NCBI GenBank assembly: GCA_001179505.1
Contig: CDMY01000455.1
Span: 8,710 to 72,709, forward strand
Length of the DNA: 64,000 nt
Direction of reading: 5' to 3'
Source: Vitrella brassicaformis
Lineage: Eukaryota; Sar; Vitrellaceae
This document shows positions 35,109-46,473 of this stretch, piece by piece. The translations under genes and the position numbers were made by a program. The number at the start of each line of letters is the position of its first letter. Position 1 is the first letter of the stretch. A model generated the notes under the pieces. It was not told the origin of the DNA. It saw only the letters and a program-made list of their open reading frames with translations, and ran no database searches.

Positions 35109-36591
35109 TCATTGTGTCTTTCCTACGCCACTCACCGGCGACAGCTCTCGTGCAATAACCGCATCCAGCAGCGCTATCCTGACACGCACATATGATGGCT
35201 GCATAATCACGTCTTCCGCCGCTGAATGTCTCCCCCGCTCTCACCTGATTGGCACTTTGCTGGCGTAGTCGATGTACTGCTGCCCAAAGAAGGCCCGAAG
35301 GCTTCGCTCCTCATTCCGAATTCGGTCACGGAAGAAGCGCCACGCCACTATTGTGAACACCACAAAGCACCCGCCGTTGAGCAGCATCAACTGACTGCCT
35401 GACACATGACACACACAGACAAACGGAAATGGACGTCAGACGCTCGAGAAGAAACGCACATTTTTCATTGGCGCACCGGCGCTCCACATGAACCACCCCA
35501 GGTAGGCGGGGTGTCGGCACCATCCGTACACGCCGTGAGTGACCAGCACATGCCCCTCTACCCTCTCAGTTGCCACCTGATGGGTGAAGTGCCGCCGCGC
35601 TGTGACGAACGCCAGCCATCGCAGGACAAGGCCACTCATACACACGAAGGCGCCNNNNNNNNNNNNNNNNNNNNNNNNNNNNNNNNNNNNNNNNNNNNNN
35701 NNNNNNNNNNNNNNNNNNNNNNNNNNNNNNNNNNNNNNNNNNNNNNNNNNNNNNNNNNNNNNNNNNNNNNNNNNNNNNNNNNNNNNNNNNNNNNNNNNNN
35801 NNNNNNNNNNNNNNNNNNNNNNNNNNNNNNNNNNNNNNNNNNNNNNNNNNNNNNNNNNNNNNNNNNNNNNNNNNNNNNNNNNNNNNNNNNNNNNNNNNNN
35901 NNNNNNNNNNNNNNNNNNNNNNNNNNNNNNNNNNNNNNNNNNNNNNNNNNNNNNCAAGGCCACTCATACACACGAAGGCGCCAAACACAGACACAGCCGA
36001 GAGCGCCAAATCGGCGGATTTGCTCGAGGGAGGAGACCACAGCCGACTGACAATCGCCTGTCGGCCGTAATACTCGGCCGCTGCGGTGGCCATTGCGATG
36101 ACATAGGATGTGCCGTTGTTGAGGAGGAACGAGTCGTAGGAAAGGGCGGCTGGGTGGACGAGAGCCACGAAGAGATACTCGACGAAGTGAAAGGCCACTA
36201 AGGAGAGCAGAAAGAGGGACTCGGGATATAACGTGGCAAAGACAGCGGGATGGACGTAATAGCCAAAGAAAGCACCCAATAAACCACACACAACCTGGCA
36301 CACACACAGCAATCATTGTGACTGTGCGCAGCCGGACTCCCCTCGTTCGCGCACCAGGCACACAGTCGGCGTCCATCGGCTGCTCACTGCCTCATAAGGC
36401 ACCGACCCGCCGCACAGGAGCATCAACCAGAAGGCACCAGATGCCATCCAATGGCAGCCGTGGACAGTACTGGCCGGTGCGAAGGACAACAGCACAGAGA
36501 TGAGTGCCCCGCTGGAGAGGAAAACCGTGACGCTGTCGAGCGCCACTGCCATTGATGAGATGCCATGGAAGGTGTGAAGGGCTGAATGCAT
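35109..36591 (-). CDS. ICMT: Isoprenylcysteine carboxyl methyltransferase (Ste14/ICMT)
   Basis: ICMT methylates the prenylated C-terminal cysteine of CaaX proteins at the ER membrane using S-adenosylmethionine. The start is taken at 36591 (MHSALHTFHGISS); upstream frame exists to 36645. Exons encode several membrane segments (VTVFLSSGALISVLLSF, LLGAFFGYYVHPAVFATLY, LFLLSLVAFHFVEYLFVALV). The catalytic C-terminal part has THGVYGWCRHPAYLGWFMWS (RHP-x-Y-x-G motif), then LLNGGCFVVFTIVAWRFF, then RDRIRNEERSLRAFFGQQY, all typical of the family. The last exon ends at 35109. A 300-N gap interrupts the frame, but a 28-bp sequence is repeated on both sides (35627-35654 and 35955-35982). Collapsing it restores a continuous frame (GAFVCMSGLVLRWLAF). 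Confidence 0.9.
35655..35954. other. Assembly gap of 300 N, probably not a real gap
   Basis: Flanked on both sides by the same 28 bp (35627-35654 equals 35955-35982). The two contig ends therefore appear to overlap, and the true distance is likely minus 28. Confidence 0.85.
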
Positions 36592-37286
36592 CAGGACAGA
36601 TAGATCACGTCGTGGAGCTCTCTGTCGCCTGCGCCTGCAAGGCACGTCGTTCTTGCAGATGTATGGACGACAGATCTCGGCACACGGCCGTCAGGACGGG
36701 CTGATGAGGGATCAAAGGGTTTGTTACCCTATAGCCCCACGGCCATGCAAGATTTGTGTTTTGAGCTTGTGCTGCCTTCCTGAGACAACATGAGCTTCGG
36801 TAGATCTGATCTGCAGCCATCACCTGATCTGCCATCATATAGTTCAGTCGCCTGTGATGGCTGCATCGCTGAACCGCCTTGACGGAGCCCAAGTGGATGG
36901 ATGACGGTGGTGAGCTGCAGACGAAGAGGACGACAGCCATGATGATAGCAGAGTGCTCGCCAGGAAGGGGTCAGCTCGCCTGCCTCACATCTCGAAGATC
37001 TATCTCACTCGGGCGTATCTCTCTCTGCTCTCCTCTCGACCGCTTCCCTCAGCGATGACGAAGGACCGGAGGATGACAACGAAGGCGCCACTGCCCAGAC
37101 AACTCACGGTGCTCATCCATCCATCTCAAGCAGCACCCCCCCTCAGCCACCAACCCAGCCCAACTCGCCAGCAAAGCCAACGCGCCCTCTCATCGGATTC
37201 TCGTCCGTCCGCCGCTCTCTCGGCAGCTGCCCCTCTCCATCCGACAGCTCTCTTTCTCACAGCAACTGACCGACTGACACGTGCCG
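36592..37286. other. Divergent intergenic region
   Basis: Lies between the starts of ICMT (-) and the wall-like gene (+). ORFs run through it, but it most likely holds both promoters and 5' UTRs. A CT-rich leader precedes the ATG at 37287. Confidence 0.5.
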
Positions 37287-38800
37287 ATGGCCCGACTTAC
37301 TGCCTTTCTTCTGGTGCTGTGTGTGGCGGCCCTGCTGATGCCCTTGGCGGCCTCCCAGAGCAGCAGCTCTCATCAGTACGGCCATGGCAGTGGCTATCAG
37401 CCTGACTATGGTGTGTGCCACAAGAAGGAGCCAGTGCACTACGAGTGCCCCCACGGCTACACATTCGATGACGACAGCCACAAGTGCGTCAAAGATGAGT
37501 ACGGGGAACTCATCTACTACTGCCCAAAGGTGAGTGAACCGGCACACACAGATGGATCGCAACAATCGTGTTGCTGATATGTCTGTGTGTTGTGTGTGGT
37601 GCAGGGCACCAAGGAGGCCCATGATGGTTCGTGTGTCAAGTATGACTACGCCGACAAGACGCCCTACTGCAAACACGGCAAGCTGGATGATGCCGCCCAC
37701 AAGTGCATCGACCACCAGTACTATGACGTCGGCTACAAGTGCCCCCACGGCTACTCGTTCACTGCTGATGAGACCAAGTGCTACGCCGACAAGTACACTG
37801 CCAAGCTCTATAAGTGCCCTTATGGCTACGAGCTGACCACTGACAAGAAGAAATGCATCAACCACACCTACGCCGACCTCAAGTATTACTGCCCAAAGGT
37901 GGGTGGGGTGGGGTGAACGTCATAACAGACACGCCAGTGGATGTGTGTCATTCCCTCTCTTGTGTGTCTGTGTGTGTCTGTCAGCATTCGTATGCCACGG
38001 CCAAGGGCTGCAAGGTGACGACTTACAAGGACAAGGTGGCCTCATGCCCCCACGGCCACCTGGAGGGCGGCAGGTGTGTCGTCATCAAGCACAGCTACTA
38101 CTCCTATTACCCCAAGTGCAAACACGCCTACTCATTCCACAACCACAAGTGCGTCCTCAAGACCTTCCATGACGCCCACCGCAAGTGCCCCTATGGCTTC
38201 TCGCTCACCGCCGACCACAGCAAGTGCTATGTGGACAAGTATGTGGCCAAGAAGGCCAGGTGCCCCCACGGCTACAAGTGGAGCAAACACGAGAACAAGT
38301 GCATCAAATACGACTACGCCGACCTGCAGTACTACTGCCCAGAGGTGAGACCGAGATCAGCACGACGCACAGAGTGAGGCACTTACGTCTGTGTCCGTCT
38401 GTGTGTGTCCATTCAGCACTCTGTGTTGACGCACAAGGGCTGCAAGTCGACTACATATGAGCACAAGACGCCCTACTGCTCACACGGCCATCTCGAGGGC
38501 CATAAGTGTGTCGTCAAGAAGCACTACGACATCCACTATGAGTGCCCCCACGGCTATCAGCTGACCAAGGACGGCACCAAGTGCTACGCCGACACCTACT
38601 ATGACAAGCTCTACAAGTGTCTGTCGGGCTATGAGCTGACTGAGCACGACAGCAAGTGCGTCAGCTACCACTATGCTGACGTGGCCTACAAATGCCTGAA
38701 GGGCAAACTGACGTATGTCGGCTCACAGCCCATTTGCTGCGTCGACCACTATGGCCACGGCAGCAGCACCAACTTCAGGGGGGCCAACAGCTACCGCTAG
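37287..38800 (+). CDS. Oocyst/cyst-wall-like secreted Cys/Tyr/His-rich repeat protein
   Basis: Four exons (37287-37529, 37605-37898, 37985-38344, 38417-38800), all in phase 0, give 426 aa. The signal peptide is ARLTAFLLVLCVAALLMPLA, with cleavage near SQSS. The rest is a regular repeat of about 25 residues: C-P-H/Y-G-Y/F, twelve residues to the next Cys, eleven to the next (CPHGYSFTADETKC, CPYGYELTTDKKKC, CPYGFSLTADHSKC, CPHGYQLTKDGTKC). Tyr, His and Lys are very common between cysteines. The first three exons each end in YYCPK or YYCPE, so modules could shuffle or duplicate by exon. Apicomplexan oocyst wall proteins are likewise secreted, with evenly spaced cysteines and many tyrosines able to form dityrosine links. 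I infer a wall role by analogy, not by a proven family match. Confidence 0.75.
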
Positions 38801-39257
38801 GATAGAGAGGGGGACGGGTGGGCTGCCTGCTCTTTCCATGTGTCTGATGTGTCTATGAATAGAGTGAAGCCCTGTGTGCCCGTGTTGTTCTGTCACATAT
38901 GTGTCGTGCCCTTCTTTGCTATGTGTCTTTCGTGGGTTGTGCTTTCGTCTTGTTGACTCCCATAGTGTGGCTGGGCGGGCGGGCGGGCCGTGATGAGCGT
39001 CGCGTGTGTGTGCGGTGTTTGTTTCGTCATGTACCTATCATCTTGTGTGGGTGCTTGTCGATACATGCAGACAGTCACCGAGACAGCTGTGTATATGTCT
39101 GTCTGGCTGTCTGTCTGTCTGGCTGTCTGTGCAGAAGCAAGTGTTAGTTAACTGAACCAACCATCCATCTCTTCCATGTTGTTGCCTGAGGGACCTCAAC
39201 ATTGGACGTGAAAAGCCGTCATAAGGCTTCCATGCAGCCGCGCATAAATGTGCGTGT
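38801..39257. other. Convergent intergenic region
   Basis: Between the wall-like gene and armadillo paralogue 2. Contains a GTCT/GGCT run near 39100-39135. No gene seen. Confidence 0.5.
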
Positions 39258-41268
39258 CTACCGCTCCGCCCCCTCCTCCCCACTCTCGCCCTCCAGCTGG
39301 CCGTCCACAATGTCGCCCTTCCCCTCGCCATCGCTGCCGATATCATCATCTGCCCCTACATTTGTCTCAACCTCAGCGGCCTGCACCTCGAGGCCCACCG
39401 CACGCTGTGCGTCGACGCGATCCCGAGAATGGTCGAAAAGAAACTGGATTGCCTGAATGAATGAAGCCAAGGCCGCGCACTGACAGTCACTATTTGCCTC
39501 GTGTCCCTTGTCGCCACGTGTGTGCCTTGCTGGATGGCTACCCGCATGGCGATCTGCACGTCATTGTGTGCCTGCAGGTCAACTATCTTGTCCACACCGC
39601 CGGCCTGCATGGAAGTCAGAGAAAGATAACCGTGGTATGGTGTGGGCGCATTCTCCCGTTCGCTCACCTGCTCTAGTAGTGTGTGGTAGGGGTTGTTCGG
39701 GAGGCCCTCGTTGGCCTGCTTCTGCTCACCCGCACTGATACACACGCACGACACGCGAGCAGCAGGCAATCGGTGAACGGTGCACACACACTATCGTTGT
39801 GTGTGTTGCGTGCTAGTACCATAATATCTTGTCCAGCGACATGATTGTGATCACTCGACTGTAATCGTGGATGTCGATCAGGTCACAGATGGGCTGGATG
39901 CCGCCACACTCAACCACATACTCAACCTGCATGGAGAGAATGAATTGACATACACACGGGCTCAAACAAAGGTGACCCATCGGAGTGTGGGGCTGTTGAC
40001 TAGTCAGCGCGCCCACCTGTTGCTGCGATCCTCCTAAGGCTATGTTTGCGACGGCCTGCCCTGCCACACGCTTCAGGTTGCCATGGGTCTCCCCGTTGGA
40101 GGCCACATCGACCAGCAGCGGCACCAAATCAGCATCGATGACGGCCTGCCGGTGGGCAGTGGTGCCTGCATCCAATCCACACACCACACACCACACAGCA
40201 CCCTACACGTGACGTTCCTCGATGCAGTGGGTTAGTGAACATTTGTCTCACCTGCCGTGGTGAACCTGAGGAGCAAACCCGCGATTCCCTGTGCACCAAC
40301 CTCGGCTGTCTCGATCAGCGTTTTGATCGAGGCCATGGCGCCACACTCCACCAACGCGTCACGGCCAGCGTCGGTACCTGAGCACATGGGCAGGAAGGTC
40401 AAAGCGGACCCTGCATCTCAGGACGATCTCCAAGCCCATTCCCAGGCTCTCTTGCACACTGACCGTCTTCCCCAACACACGACCTCGCGAAGAGCCTCAA
40501 AGCCGCTCGTGTAGGCTGCGGCACGAGCTCGTCCTGCTTAGTCGTGCAAATGAGGCCGACCAGGATGGGCACGAAGGGGGCGAACTCGGCCAGTGGGGCA
40601 GGGAGGGGCGAATTCGCGGAGACATCCAACAGATCGCTCAGTAGACAGGCGCCAATGGCGAGCACCTGGCTGTTGCTGCTCTCGCGCATCGCCTTCAGCA
40701 GCGGCTCCAGCACGCCGGCCGCCACCACGGCATCGCGACGGGCCACCGATCCGACCGTGATGCTGCGCAGCGCCGCGATGGCCGCTGTGCGCACATCGTC
40801 ATCGGGTGACGACACGAGCTGCACCAGGGGCAGGACGGCACCAGCATCCACCACCGCCTCGGCGTGGTGAATCGCCAGTCCGCTAAGGAACAATGCCGCA
40901 ATTTTCTGCACCTCGTCGCATCCGCTCAGCTGCTCGACCAACACCGGCACCAGGCCGATGTCGACAGCCTTCTGCCCCTTGGCACCCTCCAGGTGCTCGA
41001 TGGTCAGCAGCTTCCACAGCTGCATCATGGCGTGAGTCCGAAGCTGCTGCTGATCTCTTGTCGACGCCATCAGGTTGCGGAGGTCGGCCATGACGGCGGC
41101 GATGTCGGTCTCGACGGCATCCAACCCCCGCTGCTGCACTTGGTGGTCATAGGCCTCCTTGGTGTGAATGCCATCGAAGAGTCGTGCCGCCTTGACGAGT
41201 ACTGCCTGGGGCAAGGGATGCTCATCTCTGGTGCCGACGGCGTCCGATCTACTGCCCGCCGACCCCAT
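39258..41268 (-). CDS. Importin-alpha-like armadillo-repeat protein, paralogue 2 (intact)
   Basis: The start at 41268 (MGSAGSRSDAV) lies shortly after a TTCGCAG acceptor, as in both paralogues. Exon 1 encodes consecutive armadillo repeats (AALFLSGLAIHHAEAVVDAG, LPLVQLVSSPDDDVRTAAIA). It is spliced at GACG/GTCAGTG to TDAGRDALVECGAMASIK, then AVIDADLVPLLVDVASNGE, VEYVVECGGIQPICDLIDIH, GEQKQANEGLPNNPYHTLLE and AGGVDKIVDLQAHND. The last exon starts AIQFLFDHSRDRVDAQR and ends in an acidic tail at 39258. The junctions I checked (exon 1-3 and the 3' ones) are in phase, so this is the reference copy for the family here. The last repeat resembles the importin-alpha C-terminal repeat (GG-x-DKIE-x-LQ-x-H-x-N). 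No basic IBB domain is seen at the N-terminus. Confidence 0.8.
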
Positions 41269-41934
41269 CTGACCCCACAGCTGCGAAGAACAAGACACAT
41301 ACACACAATTTAGACTGCTTCATGGTCAATCTTTTCGTCTCTCTGTACCTGGTGACGTGCTCAGCGGCCCTTGACTTCGCTGCTGAATGAACGGTACCGC
41401 TGCCGCCCTGCTCTGTCGACCGGATCTCAACAGCTCACGCCTGCAGAATAAGTGAGCACCACGAGCTGCGATAGATCATCTGGGCTGCCCGTGGATGCCT
41501 TGCCTTCTGGTCCCCGCTAATGGCTGCTCACTCACCGACACAGATCTCCTCCGCAGCGCGCGAGATGGACGCGGCCCGGCAGCATGCGAGGCACTCAACG
41601 CTAAACTAGAATGGAACAGGCGTAACCTAAGGTCTGGCGGCTCACGAGAACGGCGTGGAAAACTGCCAGCGTTCTCATCTTTCATGTAGCTCGCATCGTT
41701 CGATCGTCCTGGGAGGAGCCCTTTCCCCTGTTTCCATGCTCGTGAGGCTTTCCAGAGGGCAGCAGGAGCCCAATCAGACACAAAGTGATGGTTGGAACTC
41801 ATCGGTGAGGCGTATCGCACGGCATCATCTGGCGGCTCTGACGGTGCGGCGAGCAGTGCGATAGGAGAGGGAATGCCGGATGACTGATCACTCAAGAGGT
41901 CTTCTGTCTTCGGTTTGTCTGACAGGTCGGCAGC
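41269..41934. other. Divergent intergenic region
   Basis: Between armadillo paralogue 2 (-) and the cyclin-like gene (+). It contains the paralogue's 5' UTR exon-intron border. ORFs of 60-170 codons occur on both strands, with no recognisable motif. Confidence 0.45.
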
Positions 41935-42388
41935 ATGAAATGGCCGCAGCAGAGAGGTGCGCACGACTCTCACACAACAGCACACGCACTCAGAGGTCTT
42001 TTGTGATGTCTGTCATGTGTTGCAGCCGTGTTGGTGGATGGGATGGTCAAGAGAGCATCACGGCTGGGCTGCCGCGACGCGACCATCCTGCGGGCGGTGC
42101 GGCTGCTAGACGTGTGCCGCGCCGACAAACTCATCGACACGAACAACGCCACACAGGCAAGAGATACGAAGGGAATGTCAGTCAAGCAACGACTCGTGGA
42201 ACTCGTGTGTGTTTGTGTGTCACTTGCCTGGCTGCTCACACACAGATAGCAGATGCGTGTGTGGCCGCCTGTGTCAAGCGGCTGGAGCCACACCTGCTGA
42301 TGGACGACATGCCGGATGACTCAACACACACACAGGTAGTGAAACAGACACGGACACCCACACGACGCTCACCTGTGCAGCGCCGACC

Positions 42389-42421
<33 letters not shown>

Positions 42422-43680
42422 GGCTGGCTGGCTGGCTGGCTGGCTGGCTCTGTGTGTGCAGGTGGTGTGTCGTGTGGCGGTTGATACTTCTGTGTGCGGC
42501 ATTGGGTGTCTGGAGGGGCTGTTCGCTGCTGCCGGCATGGACACCCATGGCCGCCTGTTCTCATTCGCCAAGTACCTCATGGTCAGTCTGTCCGCCAGCC
42601 ACACACACAGACGCCTCCAGCTATCGAATGACTTTCCCTGTCTGTCTGTCTGTCTTTGGTTCTGTGTGTGCAGTTCTTGTCGATGTGTGACATCAATTTG
42701 GCCGCGAGCGATGTCCGCCTGCTGGCCGCCACGGCCGTTTACGTCACACGCAAGACCAACCAGAAACACATAGCGGGCCGCATTTGGGTGAGCCTAACAG
42801 TAGCAGCACGGGTCATGGCCTACCTATGGCCTGTATGGGTTTGTGTGTCCCATTGTTCATTGTCAGAGTGCGGCCCTTGTGGCTGAGAGTTCGATGAGTG
42901 AGGCGGCGTTGCAGTCTGGCATGATGACACTGAGGATGCAGCGGCTCATGTGGGGCGACACACAGACCACCAAAGGGGTGAGCATGTCAGAAGACCAGTA
43001 GAACCGCCAACACAGCACCGTGTTGATGTCGTTGTGTGTCGTTTGTGTGGTGTGCGCGCAGGTCATGACGGATGCAGTGGATGAGCTGTTCGCCCCGGCC
43101 GACCGCCACGGCGTCGCATCGACCCGCAGCCACACACAACAAGAGCAGCAGCAGCAGCATCGGGTGCGTCTGACACAACCGACCGCCATGCACCCGATGT
43201 GCCTTGAGAATCGACCTGCATTGTTACGTGTGTGTTGATCTGCAGGGGGGGAACCAGGAGCACCCCTTCACCCACCTGTTCGCCGAAGACCGCTGCCGCA
43301 TCCCGGACATCAGCACCACACTGCAGCTGAGGGTATCAGGCCGGTGCATCAGAGAGGCCTTCTCATCTGCCCAGCTGCGCAACCGACTCGACCACTCACT
43401 GAGCCGTGATGGCGATGGCGGCATCAACACCCCACAGCTGCAGCTGCTGCGGTTCGACCCATCGCTGTGTGTGGGCGACCTCATGGCGGCGGTGTGGATA
43501 GCCGAGGAGCCAGGAGCGCGGCGGAAGTGGGATGGGACAAGAGAGACCCTGCAGTGGGCCAGTGAGTGCGGCTTCTGTCAGCTGCCCGTCATGCTCACCA
43601 GTGCTGACATCAACAGACACGCCAACAAGACGGTAAGGCACACACACACAGGGGCGGGGATACAGCAGAGAGGCCTCATC

Positions 43681-43715
<35 letters not shown>

Positions 43716-44877
43716 TGTGTCTGTGTCTGTGGTGGCGTTTAGGCGTATAGATCGGTAGCTCGTGTGTTGGCGCAGCTCACGTTGGTGGGCCGCCACATCG
43801 ACTTCGGTGGCGGCAGCCGCCTGCAGATCGTCCGCCATGCCAATGGTGAGGTGCGGGCCATCAAGGACGAGCCCGGCTTCCAGGTGGACGTCGACCCGCC
43901 CCTCCCCGCCCACCATCTGTGTCGGCAGCACCGACAGCAGCATGACCCACCGATGACCAGCGACATCCACTAGCGGGACGCCAGATGGGTGTCGTTCGGT
44001 CTCCCGACCACCTATGCGTCATTGTCATCATTCGCCAAGCGCACGATCCTCAACCACTTCTACTGGACTCACCAGACCAATCGCACATCGATATTACTCA
44101 ACAGGTAAGACATCACTGGCCCAAGTGACGAGATGGGTGCGTGTTTGATTGTGTGTGTGTGTGTGTGCTCGGTTCAGGCGTGTTAGTGGCGGCCGTCTGG
44201 ATGGCCTCCTCAACCAGTCGCCCCACACATCAGTGGCCGGATGCACCACTACAATGAGCCATAACGGTCGTGTGCGAGAGCTGGTCCTCACCGGCAGCAG
44301 CCACAAGTTCGTCGCATGGATTGCCCTTTTGGATATGGGAAACGGCAACGGTCAGGCCGACAGACAGACAGCTCTGGTGGTCAAATGTCATGTGTTGTTC
44401 TCTCTCGTCTGTCTGCAGTGTTGGTTTGGATCTGGACGACCGAGGCGCCTGCGGCTGGTGTGAGTGAGGATGCGCCCTTCAAGCGTCGCTTCACGATCAC
44501 CACTCGGCTGGCCCGTGTGGCGCTGGGGCAAGTGGCGCCATTGGTGTTCGACGGCCAAGTAGACGATGACAGCGACGATGATGACGGTGCGGACAGGGGA
44601 GGGAGGGACACAGACACATATGGTGGCCATGGATGGATGGATGGATGGCATTTCTTCTCTGTCTGTCTTTGTGTGTGGTGTAGATTCCGACGGCCATGGC
44701 GGTGGTTGGGATGATCTGGATGACGACAGCAACGGAGAGGATAGGAGGTACACAGACAGGAAAGAAGGCCCAGACGCCCCCACCACAGATGCCTTATCTT
44801 CCACACCGACCCGCATCACATGTGTGCGTTTGTGCGTCTGTGTCGGTGTCGATGGCAGGTGGGGGTGTGTCGGCTGA
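41935..44877 (+). CDS. Divergent cyclin-like protein with long C-terminal extension and in-frame TAG
   Basis: A start at 41935 (MKWPQQR) splices in phase to AVLVDGMVKRASRLGCRDAT, which fits the first helix of a cyclin box (I-L-V-D-W-M-V-E-like). A second half reads VVCRVAVDTSVCGIGCLEGL, then HGRLFSFAKYLMFLSMCDIN and SDVRLLAATAVYVTRK, the usual shape of the cyclin C-terminal fold (LAKYL-x-ELS-x-x-D ... AA-x-x-x-A-x-x). Exons go on through VMTDAVDELFAPADRHG and HPFTHLFAEDRCRIPDIS to a long unrecognised region. At 43971-43973 an in-frame TAG interrupts the frame, while WVSFGLPTTYASLSSFAKRT and later exons continue in the same frame. It ends at 44877 in my reading. Cyclins activate CDKs, but which kinase or whether it is functional cannot be said. 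Confidence 0.45.
42389..42449 (+). repeat. Compound (TGTC)n-(TGGC)n microsatellite in an intron
   Basis: About eight TGTC units are followed directly by about seven TGGC units, then the usual TGTGTGTGCAG acceptor of the cyclin-like gene. Confidence 0.9.
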
Positions 44878-46473
44878 GGAGGAGCACGAAGACGGCGGCG
44901 GTGGCGGCAATGCGTCGCTCTGACGACACACAGAGACCGATCTCAATACTTACTGGTGCGCCACAGACACACTGCAATGTGATCGGCTGGTGCCATGCCC
45001 CTCTCTGACTGTGTGTGTTGTGGTCAGGAGGGTGGCGGAGTGCTGTCTGCCGTCCTCTCTCTGTAGCTCGGTGACCGGCGCAGATCAGCTGCTGATGTCG
45101 TGTCGACCGAATGGACCGAGTAGCTGGCTGTGTGTGCGATGAAAGGTGGACATGGGTGTGGGCGGGTCTGGGGGTCCCCTCTCCCCTCTGTGTGTGGCCC
45201 TCCTCCGACTCTCTCTATATGAATCTGCGTGAGAGTGTCGATATGCACTGGGCTGACTGCCTGGCTGTCTGCCTGCGTCTGTGTGTGCGTGGATGTGATG
45301 TGGATGGACTGACTGACTGATGTGAACGTGTTGGTGCGCACAAATCAGTATGCTCACAAACTCAAACACTCCTTGGCTGCGCTGCCATGTCTATCTGTTT
45401 TTCCCCTCCCTCTCCATCTGGATTGTTGGCTGGGTGGTCGGTGCTTTTGTTGGGCTGATGATTGACATCTTCTCTCTCTGAATGTGTATATGCATTCACC
45501 CAGACAGACAGACAGACAGGCCGATCGATGCACCGCACACTCTTTGTGTTTCCATTTGTCCATTTATCCATTTGCGACGCATTGTTTGCTCCATGCCCAC
45601 ACAGATCACACATACGTAGCCATACATGGCAGTGTGTGTCTCTCTCGCAGTCGTGGTCCATCCACTCACACAGTCACACACACACACACACACACACCTA
45701 ACAGACATGCTGCACACAAACATACAGGACTTGCTTCGCAGGCCTCTCGTAGTGGCACCGAAGTGTCGATCATGTCTGGCCCTTGACGCATGGGATTAAG
45801 AGTGTGTGCGCACTGCTTGTCAGGCCAATGGAGGAATGCCGTGACCTCCGTGTGTGTGTGCGTCTGTGTGTCTCCCTTCCCCCCTCCCTCCCTGTATACT
45901 TGTCGATATATCCTTTCCGTCCCAGGGTTACTTGTCATTCGCCCTTGTACTTGTGCGGCTCTCTCGACCGTTTTGTGTGGATGGAGTCGGTGCATTTCCG
46001 TGTGTGTGTGTGCGTCGTGACGGACGGAAACAAGCTCATCAATCTTCTTTCTGCGCATACAAGTTTGTCAATGCCCGACGCAGTCAGTCTGTATGTCTGT
46101 GTCTGTCTGTCTGTACACCCAAGAGCGAGTCCCCCCNNNNNNNNNNNNNNNNNNNNNNNNNNNNNNNNNNNNNNNNNNNNNNNNNNNNNNNNNNNNNNNN
46201 NNNNNNNNNNNNNNNNNNNNNNNNNNNNNNNNNNNNNNNNNNNNNNNNNNNNNNNNNNNNNNNNNNNNNNNNNNNNNNNNNNNNNNNNNNNNNNNNNNNN
46301 NNNNNNNNNNNNNNNNNNNNNNNNNNNNNNNNNNNNNNNNNNNNNNNNNNNNNNNNNNNNNNNNNNNNNNNNNNNNNNNNNNNNNNNNNNNNNNNNNNNN
46401 NNNNNNNNNNNNNNNNNNNNNNNNNNNNNNNNNNNNCCACTACCAGGCACACACGGGCCATCCATCCACCCAT
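44878..46473. other. Microsatellite-rich intergenic region with assembly gap
   Basis: No supported gene. Contains (CAGA)n near 45501-45521, (CA)n near 45672-45697 and CTGT runs before the 300-N gap at 46137-46436. The gap is flanked by a C run on the left. The 3' end of armadillo paralogue 3 begins at 46474. Confidence 0.5.

Noticed and set aside
41476-41985. 169-codon minus ORF upstream of the cyclin-like gene
   Set aside because: No domain, composition like non-coding DNA, and it lies opposite the first exon of the plus gene.
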